A stretch of 39,232 nt of DNA from an uncultured Reyranella sp. Its GTDB lineage: Bacteria; Pseudomonadota; Alphaproteobacteria; Reyranellales; Reyranellaceae. The notes beneath the pieces are model-generated. The model had not been told where the DNA came from. It made no database searches and was given only the letters and a program-made list of their open reading frames with translations. The stretch's first letter is position 1. Every line of letters begins with the position of its first letter. The stretch spans positions 1 through 39,232 of the forward strand of contig CALFRN010000280.1 in assembly GCA_937919085.1 (NCBI GenBank), in the 5' to 3' direction. Shown here piece after piece: positions 29,475 through 38,021 of this stretch. The translations under genes were made by a program, and so were the position numbers.

Positions 29475-29861
29475 ATGAACCGCCGCGCCTTCCTTTTCGG
29501 CTCGCTTGCCGCCGCGACCATGTCGAGCGCCGCATTGGCTGCGCCGGTTCTGCAGGTGATCTACATCGGCGGCTGGGATTGTCCGCCCTGTATCCAATGG
29601 AAGAACGCTCACAATGCCAGGTGGCTGGCCTCGCCAGAATTTCACAAGGTGACGTGGATCGAGGTCGAAGCGCCCAGGCTCAAGGAAGCCTATCAGGAGC
29701 GTTACTGGCCTGGCGATCTCAAGCCGGTCCTCGATCAGATCCCGCGCAAGAGCGGTACGCCGAGGTTCCTCATCGTCAAGGACGGCAGGATCGTGTCCAA
29801 CGAATTCGGCGTCAGCAAATGGGCGTCGACGATGACCGATCTCAAGAAATTGCTGGACTGA
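29475..29861 (+). CDS. Secreted thioredoxin-fold protein with CPPC motif and Tat-like signal
   Basis: MNRRAFLFGSLAAATMSSAALAAPVLQVIYIGGWDCPPCIQWK...KSGTPRFLIVKDG (CxxC and cis-Pro TP). Confidence 0.75.
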   Translation: MNRRAFLFGSLAAATMSSAALAAPVLQVIYIGGWDCPPCIQWKNAHNARWLASPEFHKVTWIEVEAPRLKEAYQERYWPGDLKPVLDQIPRKSGTPRFLIVKDGRIVSNEFGVSKWASTMTDLKKLLD

Positions 29862-29865
29862 CACG

Positions 29866-31014
29866 ATGGGTGGTGCACTCGACGGACTTGTCGTTCTCGA
29901 TCTGACGACCCATCTGTCCGGCCCCTTTTGCGGCATGCAGCTTGCCGATCTCGGTGCCGACGTCATCAAGATCGAGAGCCCGCAAGGCGACGCCATGCGC
30001 GGCGCGCCGCCATTCGTCGAGGGCGAGTCCGCTCCCTTCATGCTGTGGAACCGCAACAAGCGCGGCATCAGGCTCGATCTCAAGAATACCGCAGACCTCG
30101 GAGTGTTCTGGGATCTGGTCGATGGCGCCGACGTCGTGCTGGAGAATTTCCGACCCGGCGTGATGGACAGGCTGGGAATCGGCTGGAAGGCGCTCAATGC
30201 GCGCAATCCGCGGCTGGTGTTGGGCTCGGTCTCGGGTTTCGGCCAGACCGGCCCCTATGCGAAGCGCGGTGGCTTCGACCTCATGATCCAGGCGATGTCG
30301 GGCCTGATGTCGGTGACCGGCCCCAAGGACGGACCGCCTTACCGCATTCCGCTGGCCATCTCCGATGTCGGCGCCGGCCTCTATCTCGCCGTCGGCGTTC
30401 TCGCCGCCTTGCAGGCGCGCCAGAAGACGGGACAGGGCCAGTGGGTCGAGACCTCGCTGCTCGAAGCCACCGTCTCGCTCGGTGTGTACGAAGCGGCGAA
30501 CTATTTCGCCAACGGCATCAGGCCGGAGAAGCTCGGCCAGGCGCATCGCGGCTCCTCGCCTTACCAGGTGTTCCAGACATCCGATGGCTGGCTCACCATC
30601 GGCGGCGCCCAGCAGAATTTTTTTCGCAGGCTTTGCGCCCTGGTCGGCAAGCCCGAGCTCGCCGACGATCCGCGGTTCAAGACCAACGCCTTGCGCGTGA
30701 AGAACAATGACCTGATCGTGGGACTCCTGCAGGCGGAAGTGCGCAAGCGCTCGACCGCCGATTGGATGGCAGCCCTGGAGGCCGAGGGCATTCCTGCCGG
30801 CCCGGTGCTGCACCACGACGAGGTCTTCGCCGATCCGCAGATCCTGGCGCGCGGTATGGTGGCCGAGGTCGACCATGCCAAGGCCGGCCGCCAGAAGACT
30901 CTGGGCGTGCCGCTGAAGATGTCGGCAACGCCGGGCAGCATCCGCCGTCCGGCGCCGACGCTCGGCCAGCACGATGCCGAGGTTCGCGCTGGAGCGAAAA
31001 AGAAGGGCTCCTAG
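29866..31014 (+). CDS. CaiB/BaiF family (class III) CoA-transferase
   Basis: LDGLVVLDLTTHLSGPFCGMQLADLGADVIKIESPQGDAMRG; NRNKRGIRLDLKN; SVSGFGQTGPYAKRGGFDLMIQAMSGLM. Confidence 0.95.
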   Translation: MGGALDGLVVLDLTTHLSGPFCGMQLADLGADVIKIESPQGDAMRGAPPFVEGESAPFMLWNRNKRGIRLDLKNTADLGVFWDLVDGADVVLENFRPGVMDRLGIGWKALNARNPRLVLGSVSGFGQTGPYAKRGGFDLMIQAMSGLMSVTGPKDGPPYRIPLAISDVGAGLYLAVGVLAALQARQKTGQGQWVETSLLEATVSLGVYEAANYFANGIRPEKLGQAHRGSSPYQVFQTSDGWLTIGGAQQNFFRRLCALVGKPELADDPRFKTNALRVKNNDLIVGLLQAEVRKRSTADWMAALEAEGIPAGPVLHHDEVFADPQILARGMVAEVDHAKAGRQKTLGVPLKMSATPGSIRRPAPTLGQHDAEVRAGAKKKGS

Positions 31015-31274
31015 TTCGAGCCTCGCCGCTGGTAGCGGTCGGGCACGCCGTCGCCGTTGGCGTCGCGGTCGTAGCGGTTGGGAACGCCGTCGCGGTCGTA
31101 GTCGCCATTGGGGCCGCGCCGCGAATAGTTGGTTTGCCCGCCGCTGTAGTAGGTGCCGTTGCTGTAGTAACCACGGTTGCTGCTGTAGGACGAGTTCGGA
31201 TAGCCGGAAGACTCGACGCAGCCTGCGGTCACGGCCACCAGGCCCGCCGCCACCAGCCATTTCATGTTACGCAT
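31011..31274 (-). CDS. Small lipoprotein with Tyr/Ser/Asn-rich linker and Asp-rich Ca-binding-like repeats
   Basis: MRNMKWLVAAGLVAVTAGCVESSGYPNSSYSSNRGYYSNGTYYSGGQTNYSRRGPNGDYDRDGVPNRYDRDANGDGVPDRYQRRGSN; lipobox VTAGC. Confidence 0.75.
   Translation of the reverse strand: MRNMKWLVAAGLVAVTAGCVESSGYPNSSYSSNRGYYSNGTYYSGGQTNYSRRGPNGDYDRDGVPNRYDRDANGDGVPDRYQRRGSN
31032..31093 (+). repeat. Pair of near-identical 23-nt direct repeats inside the small lipoprotein gene
   Basis: GTAGCGGTCGGGCACGCCGTCGC (31032-31054) and GTAGCGGTTGGGAACGCCGTCGC (31071-31093), 2 mismatches. Confidence 0.8.
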
Positions 31275-31417
31275 GCTTGCCTCCATCGGACGCCCGTCGG
31301 AGAAACGGGCTTCCATGGAATGCGATACGACGGCGTCGATGGCGCCACGGCGGCGGGAAAATGAAGTTATGTAAAGCTGGCCGCGCGCAACTTTAGTGGG
31401 AATGCCGCATTGCTGCC

Positions 31418-32941
31418 TCAGAGCGCCCCGGGCGCGGGGCCGCGGCTCGCCTTGGCGTTGAGCTTGGGCGGATGGGTGACGATCGACTTCAGCGCCGGCG
31501 CCGGCTTCAGCAGCCGGGCGATGTTTGGCATCGGGCGGGCGAGGCCTGGGATGCTCTTGAAGGCCTGCTCCATGGCGTGCGCAGCCCCCAGCACCTCGCC
31601 GTCGCCGCGGAAGCGGCCGATCACTTGCAAGCCGAACGGCATCTTCCTGTGGTCGAGGCCGCAGGGAAGCGCCACCGCTGGGTTGCTGGCCAAGGTCACG
31701 AAATAGACCGACGCCATCCAGTGGTAGTAGTTGCGCAGCTTCTTGCCGTCCATCTCGTCGATGTAGAGCTGCTTCCACGGGAACGGCGAGAAGCCCACCG
31801 TCGGTCCCAGTACCAGGTCGTAGTCGCGATAAAGTTCCTGGAACCTGCGGAAGATCCGCGTCTGTTCGGCATGTGCCCAGGCGAAGTCGGCAAGGCTGAG
31901 CTTGGCGCCGATTTCGTAGTTGGCGATGATGTTGGGCCCGAGCATCTTGCGGTTGTTGGTGTAGGCTTCCTGGTAGCGCGACAGGAAGCCGACGGCGCGG
32001 ACCACGTCGAAGCAGCGGTCGGCCTCGCCATAGTCGATCTCGACCTTGTCGAGCCGGCGGAACAGCGGTTTCATTGCCTTCATCTTCGCGCGCATCGTGG
32101 CGCGGATGCCCTTCTCGATCGGCGCACCGCTGAAATCCTCGGTCCAGGCAACGCGAAGACTGCCGAGGTCGACCGGCCACGGTTCGGCGAAGGCCGCGCC
32201 ATCGATCGGAAAGCTGAGCGGATCCGCGTCGTGCTGGCCGATCTGCGTCGCGTAGAGCAGGCTGAGGTCGGCCACCGAGCGGCCCATCGGTCCCAGCACC
32301 GAGATCGGCGTCCAGCCCATGGCGCGGCGCTCGACGGCGACCATGCCGGGCGAGGGGCGGAAGCCGACGATGCCGCAATAGGCAGCGGGATTGCGCAGTG
32401 AGCCGCCGGTGTCGGAGCCGGTGCAGACCGGCAGCAGGTCGGTGGCCAGTGCCGCCGCCGAGCCGCCCGACGAGCCGCCCGCCGTCAGCGTCGTGTTGAA
32501 GGGATTGCCGGTGGCGCCCCACACAGGGTTGCGGCTGTTCGAGCCGGCACCGAACTCCGGCACGTTGGTCTTGCCGACAACCACGGCGCCGGCATCGCGC
32601 ACGCGGCGCACCATCACGTTGTCATAGGCCGGCACGTAGTCGCGATAGAGCGGCGAGCCGTAGGTCGTCAGCAGGTCCTTGGTTTCCTCAAGGTCCTTGA
32701 TGCCGGTCGGCAGCCCGTGCAGCAGCGGCAGCTCCTCGCCGCGGCGCACCGCGGTCTCGGCCGCCTTCGCCTCCTTGCGCGCCCGCGCCACGCACATGGC
32801 GGTGACGGCGTTCAGTCCCGGATTGACCTCCTCGATGCGCGCGAGGCAGGCCTCGAGCAGTTCGACCGGCGAAATTTCCTTGGTGCCGATGCGGCGGCGC
32901 ATCTCCACGGCAGACAGCGAAACCAGTTCTTGCTTTGACAT
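31418..32941 (-). CDS. Amidase (amidase signature family)
   Basis: GIKDLEETKDLLTTYGSPLYRDYVP; NPFNTTLTAGGSSGGSAAALATDLLPVCTGSDTGGSLRNPAAYCGIVGFRPS. Confidence 0.95.
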   Translation of the reverse strand: MSKQELVSLSAVEMRRRIGTKEISPVELLEACLARIEEVNPGLNAVTAMCVARARKEAKAAETAVRRGEELPLLHGLPTGIKDLEETKDLLTTYGSPLYRDYVPAYDNVMVRRVRDAGAVVVGKTNVPEFGAGSNSRNPVWGATGNPFNTTLTAGGSSGGSAAALATDLLPVCTGSDTGGSLRNPAAYCGIVGFRPSPGMVAVERRAMGWTPISVLGPMGRSVADLSLLYATQIGQHDADPLSFPIDGAAFAEPWPVDLGSLRVAWTEDFSGAPIEKGIRATMRAKMKAMKPLFRRLDKVEIDYGEADRCFDVVRAVGFLSRYQEAYTNNRKMLGPNIIANYEIGAKLSLADFAWAHAEQTRIFRRFQELYRDYDLVLGPTVGFSPFPWKQLYIDEMDGKKLRNYYHWMASVYFVTLASNPAVALPCGLDHRKMPFGLQVIGRFRGDGEVLGAAHAMEQAFKSIPGLARPMPNIARLLKPAPALKSIVTHPPKLNAKASRGPAPGAL

Positions 32942-32966
32942 TCTTCCCCCCTGAACAGTTCGATCG

Positions 32967-34211
32967 TTATGGCCGGTGCAGCCGGACCGGCTCCCGCGTG
33001 ACGGTTCGCCGGCCGCGCTTGAAAGCCGCCAGCACCGGCGCCACGGTCCGCAGCGCCGTGATCGCGTCGGGCGCATCGAGCATCACCAGGTCGGCCGGTC
33101 CGCCGACGGCGATGCCGTAGTCAGTCTTGCGCATCAGCTTCGCCGCCGACGCCGTGGTCATGTCCCACAGAGCACGCACTTCGTCGTCGTTGCCGCGCTG
33201 CGTCACGATCGCATGCATGTTGACCTGCCGCAGGAGCTGACCGTCGCCGAACGGCGTGAACGGATTGAGGATGTTGTTGGACGCGACGGAGCAGGTCACC
33301 CCGCGCTCGGTAAGAAAGTTCAGGTCGACCACGTTGCGCGGCACGTTGTGGTCGGTGTGGCGGCCGCCGAGATAGAGGTCGGTCGCCGTGAGTACCGTGG
33401 CCGCGACGCCTGTGTCGGCCATGCGTCTGGCCACCTGGTCCAGGTCCTTGAACGGCACGGTCGCGAGCTTGCCGACATGGCCCACGGCGACGCGGCCGCC
33501 CCATTTGTATTTTTCCGTGAGGTCGCAGACCAGCAGCGTGTCGAGTTCCTCAGCCGAGGCGCCGCTGTCGAGATGCATGTCGATGTCGATGTCGAATTCG
33601 CGCGCCATCTCGAAGACGCGGTGGATCTGGGCGGCACGATCGCTGTCGTAGTTGGGGGCGGCGCCGACGACCGTGGCGCCGTTCTTCAGCGCCGCGATCA
33701 TCAGCTCGTCGGTGCCGGGATTGTTGGTCAGACCCTCCTGCGGCATCACGCAGACCTCGAGATCGATTGCCCACTTGTACTTGTCGATCAGCGCCTTGAC
33801 GCCTTCGACCCCGCGCAGGCCGACCTTGGGATCGACCTCGGCATGGGTGCGCATGCGCGTGGCGCCGTGGCTGATGCATTTCTCGATCGTGGCCGAGGCG
33901 CGTTCGATCACGTCCTCGACCGTGAAGGTGTGCTTGACCGCCGACACGCGCTCCATCGCGAGGTGCGGGTTGCGGCGGGTCGTGTGTTCGCAGCGGCCGA
34001 GGATGCAAGCCTTGTCCAGATGGATGTGGGTATCGACGAAGCCGGAGCAGACCAGCCGGCCACCGCCCTTGACCTCGTCCCTGGCGTTACCGCCTAGCTT
34101 GGGGGCCAGCGCGGCGATGCGGCCATCCTTGACGCCGATGTCGTTGGTCGGTTGAGCCGGTTTGGCGTCGGGCAGTCGCACATCACGCAAGACGAGATCG
34201 AAATCCATCAT
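32967..34211 (-). CDS. Cytosine-deaminase-like amidohydrolase
   Basis: MMDFDLVLRDVRLPDAKPAQPTNDIGVKDGRIAALAPKLGG...CSGFVDTHIHLDKACILGRC...TRMRTHAEVDPKVGLRGVEGVKALI...VAVGHVGKL...ASNNILNPFTPFGDGQLL. Confidence 0.88.
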   Translation of the reverse strand: MMDFDLVLRDVRLPDAKPAQPTNDIGVKDGRIAALAPKLGGNARDEVKGGGRLVCSGFVDTHIHLDKACILGRCEHTTRRNPHLAMERVSAVKHTFTVEDVIERASATIEKCISHGATRMRTHAEVDPKVGLRGVEGVKALIDKYKWAIDLEVCVMPQEGLTNNPGTDELMIAALKNGATVVGAAPNYDSDRAAQIHRVFEMAREFDIDIDMHLDSGASAEELDTLLVCDLTEKYKWGGRVAVGHVGKLATVPFKDLDQVARRMADTGVAATVLTATDLYLGGRHTDHNVPRNVVDLNFLTERGVTCSVASNNILNPFTPFGDGQLLRQVNMHAIVTQRGNDDEVRALWDMTTASAAKLMRKTDYGIAVGGPADLVMLDAPDAITALRTVAPVLAAFKRGRRTVTREPVRLHRP

Positions 34212-34300
34212 CACTCCAGTCGCGCCGGCGGCCGGCACGCATGTTGCACCATGCCGTACGTCTTTGACAGTCCAACGGCTCCGGAGGCTTTGCAAATTCC

Positions 34301-35281
34301 ATGCTCTCGCGACGACAACTCCTGATCTCCACCACCGCCGCTGCCGCAGCGGCTCCCGGCATCGCCTCGGCGCAGACCACGGCCTGGCCGACCAAGCCGA
34401 TCCGCTGGATCGTCAACTTTCCGCCGGCCGGTGCTGCCGACATCATGTCGCGCGCCCTGGCGGAATGGTTCGGCACCAAGCTCGGCCAGCCGATCGTCGT
34501 CGAGAACAAGCCCGGCGCCGGCGGCATGCTGGGCGCCGATATCGTCGCCAAGGCGCGCGGTGATACGCATATCGTCATGATTTCCAGCGCCGCCTCGCAC
34601 GGCATCGGCCCCGTCCTCTACAAGGTCGTGCCCTACGATCCGCTGGCGGATTTCACGCATATCCGCCTGGTGGGCACCTTCTCAAGCGTGCTGGCGGTGA
34701 ACGCGAACTCGCCCGTGACCAGCGTCAAGGAGCTGGTCGACCTGGCTCGCGCCAAGCCCGGCGAGGTGACCTACGGTTCGGGCGGCAACGGCACCATGAA
34801 CCACCTCGTCGGCCAGCTTCTGGTGCGCGAGACGGGCGTGACCTTCACCCACATTCCCTATCGCGGCTCGGCTCCGGCCATGAACGATCTGCTGGGCGGG
34901 CAGATCACGGCGCTGATGGAAAGCCTGCCGACGGCGATGGGCTATTTTACGAGCAAGCGCATGCGGCCTCTGGCCGTCAGCGAGGCTGACCGCACGCCGA
35001 CCCTGCCGGAGACACCGACCTTCCGCGAGGCGGGATTTCCCGAGGTCGTGGCGACCAACTGGTTCGGCTTCTCGCTGCCGGCCGGCATCCCGCCGGAACT
35101 CGCCAAGCGCTGGGAAGCTGAAATCGCCGGGGCCCTGCAAAGCGCCGAGATCAAAGGGCAATTCGATCGACTCGGCATCCGTCCGGGAACGCTCGGCGCA
35201 GAAGGCTACACGGCACTGGTCCGTAGCGAGCTCGAGCGCTGGCGCGAGGTCATCCGCGCAGCAAATATTCGCGCCGACTGA
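34301..35281 (+). CDS. Tripartite tricarboxylate transporter (Bug/TctC-like) substrate-binding protein
   Basis: SRRQLLISTTAAAAAAPGIASA signal; WPTKPIRWIVNFPPAGAADIMSRALAEWFGTKLGQPIVVENKPGAGGMLGADIVAKA. Confidence 0.95.
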   Translation: MLSRRQLLISTTAAAAAAPGIASAQTTAWPTKPIRWIVNFPPAGAADIMSRALAEWFGTKLGQPIVVENKPGAGGMLGADIVAKARGDTHIVMISSAASHGIGPVLYKVVPYDPLADFTHIRLVGTFSSVLAVNANSPVTSVKELVDLARAKPGEVTYGSGGNGTMNHLVGQLLVRETGVTFTHIPYRGSAPAMNDLLGGQITALMESLPTAMGYFTSKRMRPLAVSEADRTPTLPETPTFREAGFPEVVATNWFGFSLPAGIPPELAKRWEAEIAGALQSAEIKGQFDRLGIRPGTLGAEGYTALVRSELERWREVIRAANIRAD

Positions 35282-35342
35282 TTGCCCGGACCGATTGCCA
35301 GTTGTCTGCCTTTCGGCACAATGGGCGCCGGAGGAAACAATC

Positions 35343-36503
35343 ATGGTCCATCCGCTTCACGAATCGGCGGCGGTCAGCGGCATCGGCGAAACCGCTTATA
35401 CGCGCGGCACGCCCAAGAGTGCACTTACCCTGCAGCTCGAGGCGAGCCTTGCTGCCATTGCCGACGCGGGCATCGATCCGCGCGACATCGACGGCGTCAT
35501 TCCCTATTTTCCGGGTGGCGCCATCGCCGAGGATTTCATCGCCAATCTCGGCCTGCGCGATCTCGCTCTGTCCGCCTTCATCCCGATGGGCGGTGCGACC
35601 TGCGTCGCCGCGGTCCAGATGGCGGCCATGGCGGTCGCCACCGGCGTCTGCAAACACGTCCTCATCTCGGTCGGCCGCACCGGCTATTCCGGCGCGCGCG
35701 TCAGCACCCGTCTGCAGCAGTTTCCGGTGTTCGCCCAGGCGGCGGAATTCGAGGCGCCGATCGGCATGTTCGCGCCGGCTCAGCTCTACGCCCAGGGCGC
35801 GCGCCGCCACATGGAACTCTACGGCACGACGGCGCGACAGTTCGCCGAGGTTGCCGTCACGACGCGCCAGCACGCGATCCTTAACGGCAACGTCGTCATG
35901 AACAAGCCGCTCACCGTCGAGGAGCACCACGCCTCGCGCATGATCTCCGATCCCTTCCGGCTGTTCGACTGCAGCCTGGAGAGCGACGGTGGCGCGGCGG
36001 TAATCGTGAGCGCATCGGATCGCGCGCGAGATCTCAAGAAGCCGCTGGTGACGATCATGGGTGCCGCCGAAGGCCATCCCGATTCGCCGGCTTCGATTGC
36101 CCAGCGTCCGGATATTCTCGAGTTCGGTCTCGTGAAATCCGCGCCGCGTGCCTTTGCGATGGCGGGCGTCGGCCCCAAGGACATCGACTTCGCCCAGATC
36201 TACGATTGCTTCACCTTCACCGTGATCCGCCAGCTCGAGATTCTCGGCTTCTGCAAGACCGGCGAGGGTGGCCCGTTTGTCATGGACGGCCGCATCGGCC
36301 TCGGCGGCGAATTGCCGATCAACACCCATGGCGGGCTTCTCAGCCAGGGTCATGTCGTGGGCCTCAACCATGTCATCGAACTCACCCGCCAGCTCCGCGG
36401 CGAGGCCGGCCGCGCCCAGGTCAAGGACGCCGAGGTCGGGCTGGTCACCGGCTACGGCGACATGGGCGACGGTTCGATCGCCATCCTGCGGAGGGCAGCA
36501 TGA
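35343..36503 (+). CDS. Thiolase family protein (SCP2-thiolase-like)
   Basis: AAVSGIGETAYTRGTPKSALTLQLEASLAAIADAGIDPRDIDGVIPY; IYDCFTFTVIRQLEILGFCKTGEGGPFV; INTHGGLLSQGHVVGLNHVIELTRQLRGEAG. Confidence 0.93.
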   Translation: MVHPLHESAAVSGIGETAYTRGTPKSALTLQLEASLAAIADAGIDPRDIDGVIPYFPGGAIAEDFIANLGLRDLALSAFIPMGGATCVAAVQMAAMAVATGVCKHVLISVGRTGYSGARVSTRLQQFPVFAQAAEFEAPIGMFAPAQLYAQGARRHMELYGTTARQFAEVAVTTRQHAILNGNVVMNKPLTVEEHHASRMISDPFRLFDCSLESDGGAAVIVSASDRARDLKKPLVTIMGAAEGHPDSPASIAQRPDILEFGLVKSAPRAFAMAGVGPKDIDFAQIYDCFTFTVIRQLEILGFCKTGEGGPFVMDGRIGLGGELPINTHGGLLSQGHVVGLNHVIELTRQLRGEAGRAQVKDAEVGLVTGYGDMGDGSIAILRRAA

Positions 36504-36934
36504 GCGCCGCGACCACCGCCGCTCCGCCACCGGTGCCCGAGCGGCCGCTGCCGGTGCCGACGCGCGAAAGCCAGCCGTTCTGGGACGGCATGCGCGAGGG
36601 CAGGTTCATGCTCCAGCACTGCGCCCAATGCAGCAAGGTGCGGCACTATCCTCGCCCGGTCTGCCCGCATTGCTTCTCGATGGAATGCACGTGGAAGGAG
36701 GCGCCGCTCGGCGGCGCGATCCATGCCTGGACGGTCTGCCACCATCCGTTCAGTTTCTTCTTCAAGGCATCGGTGCCCTACATCGTGGCGCTGGTCGACA
36801 TGGATGCCGGCGTGCGGGTGAACGCGCAGATCAAGGGAATGGCCGAGGCCGATCTTGCGATCGGCCAGCGCGTGAAACTCGCCTTCGAACCGGTCAACAA
36901 AGAGGTGACGCTGCCGTTCTTCGTTGCCGGGTGA
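36500..36934 (+). CDS. OB-fold/Zn-ribbon (DUF35) acyl-CoA-associated protein
   Basis: FMLQHCAQCSKVRHYPRPVCPHCFSMECTWKEA (CxxC...CxxC rubredoxin-like) plus OB fold; ATGA overlap with thiolase. Confidence 0.92.
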   Translation: MSAATTAAPPPVPERPLPVPTRESQPFWDGMREGRFMLQHCAQCSKVRHYPRPVCPHCFSMECTWKEAPLGGAIHAWTVCHHPFSFFFKASVPYIVALVDMDAGVRVNAQIKGMAEADLAIGQRVKLAFEPVNKEVTLPFFVAG

Positions 36935-36940
36935 GGGTGC

Positions 36941-37600
36941 CTAAAGTGCCTTGCGCAGTGTCAGATTGAAGCGCCTGCGGCCGGCCAGCGGATGCTCGCC
37001 GTCCCTCAGCGCCAGCACGCCATGATAGGCAAGACGTGCCGGCCCACCCCACACCACCATGTCGCCGTGATGCAGCGCGAGGCGCCTTGGCCGATCGCTC
37101 CGCCTGTTGCCGCCGAACTGGAAGACGGCGGGCAGTCCCAGCGACACCGACACGACTGGTTGGGTGAAGTCGCGCTCGTCCTTGTCCTGGTGCAGCGACA
37201 GTCGGGTACCGGGCGTGTAGCTGTTGATCAGGCAGGCATCGGGCTCGAAATTCGCAAAGCCCGCTTCACGGGCGGCGTCGTGCGCCAGGTTCGCGAACAC
37301 ATCCGGCATCGGCGGCCATGGCAGGCCGCGCGCCGGATCGCGCGGATCGTAGCGATAGCCGGTGCGGTCGGTGACCCAGCCCACTGCGCCGCAATTCGTC
37401 ATCGCGACCGACATTTCGAAACCGCCGGGCGTCGTCATGTGGCGGAACGGCGCCGCGGCGGCGATGCGCTCGAGCGCGGCCAGAAGCGGTGCTGCGACCG
37501 CCAGCGCCCGGCCGCGCTGCAGTACCGCACCCGGCCCCAGCGCCTCGGTTTTGCCATCTGTGTCGAACAGGTTTTGCATCGCGCCATGAATATAGGTCAT
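36941..37600 (-). CDS. alkB: AlkB-type 2OG-Fe(II) dioxygenase (alkylated DNA repair)
   Basis: NSYTPGTRLSLHQDKDERDFTQPVVSVSLGLPAVFQFGG; HGDMVVWGGPARLAYHGVLAL; RRRFNLTLRKAL. Confidence 0.94.
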   Translation of the reverse strand: MTYIHGAMQNLFDTDGKTEALGPGAVLQRGRALAVAAPLLAALERIAAAAPFRHMTTPGGFEMSVAMTNCGAVGWVTDRTGYRYDPRDPARGLPWPPMPDVFANLAHDAAREAGFANFEPDACLINSYTPGTRLSLHQDKDERDFTQPVVSVSLGLPAVFQFGGNRRSDRPRRLALHHGDMVVWGGPARLAYHGVLALRDGEHPLAGRRRFNLTLRKAL

Positions 37601-37628
37601 GGTTGGCTCAAGCGTCAGGAGTTGCTGG

Positions 37629-38021
37629 ATGAAGCGTTCGATTGCCCTCTGCGCCGTGTTCGCCACGGCGGCGATGACAGCCGCGACGGGCGCCGCCCGG
37701 GCGCAATCGGGTGACGTCGCCAAGGGCGAACGGGCATTCAACCTGCAATGCAAGGCCTGCCACACGCTCGAACGGGGCGGGGCGAACACGGCTGGTCCGA
37801 ACCTCTATGGGTTGATGGGACGCCGGTCGGGCACCATGCAAGGCTACGGCTATTCCGAAGTGATGCGCCGGTTCGGCATCGAATGGACCGATAAGACGCT
37901 GGCCGAGTATCTCAGCGATCCCAAGACCAGCATGCCGGGGACGAAGATGGTCTTTGCCGGCATCAGGCGCCAGGATCAACTCGACGATGTGATCGCCTAT
38001 CTCAGGCAGGCCACCCGGTAG
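37629..38021 (+). CDS. Class I c-type cytochrome
   Basis: Signal peptide MKRSIALCAVFATAAMTAATGAARAQ; CKACH haem motif; GPNLYGLMGRRSG; SMPGTKMVFAGI. Confidence 0.92.
   Translation: MKRSIALCAVFATAAMTAATGAARAQSGDVAKGERAFNLQCKACHTLERGGANTAGPNLYGLMGRRSGTMQGYGYSEVMRRFGIEWTDKTLAEYLSDPKTSMPGTKMVFAGIRRQDQLDDVIAYLRQATR

Noticed and set aside
32976-34097. 373-aa plus-strand ORF antisense to the amidohydrolase
   Set aside because: Shadow frame of a supported minus-strand gene.
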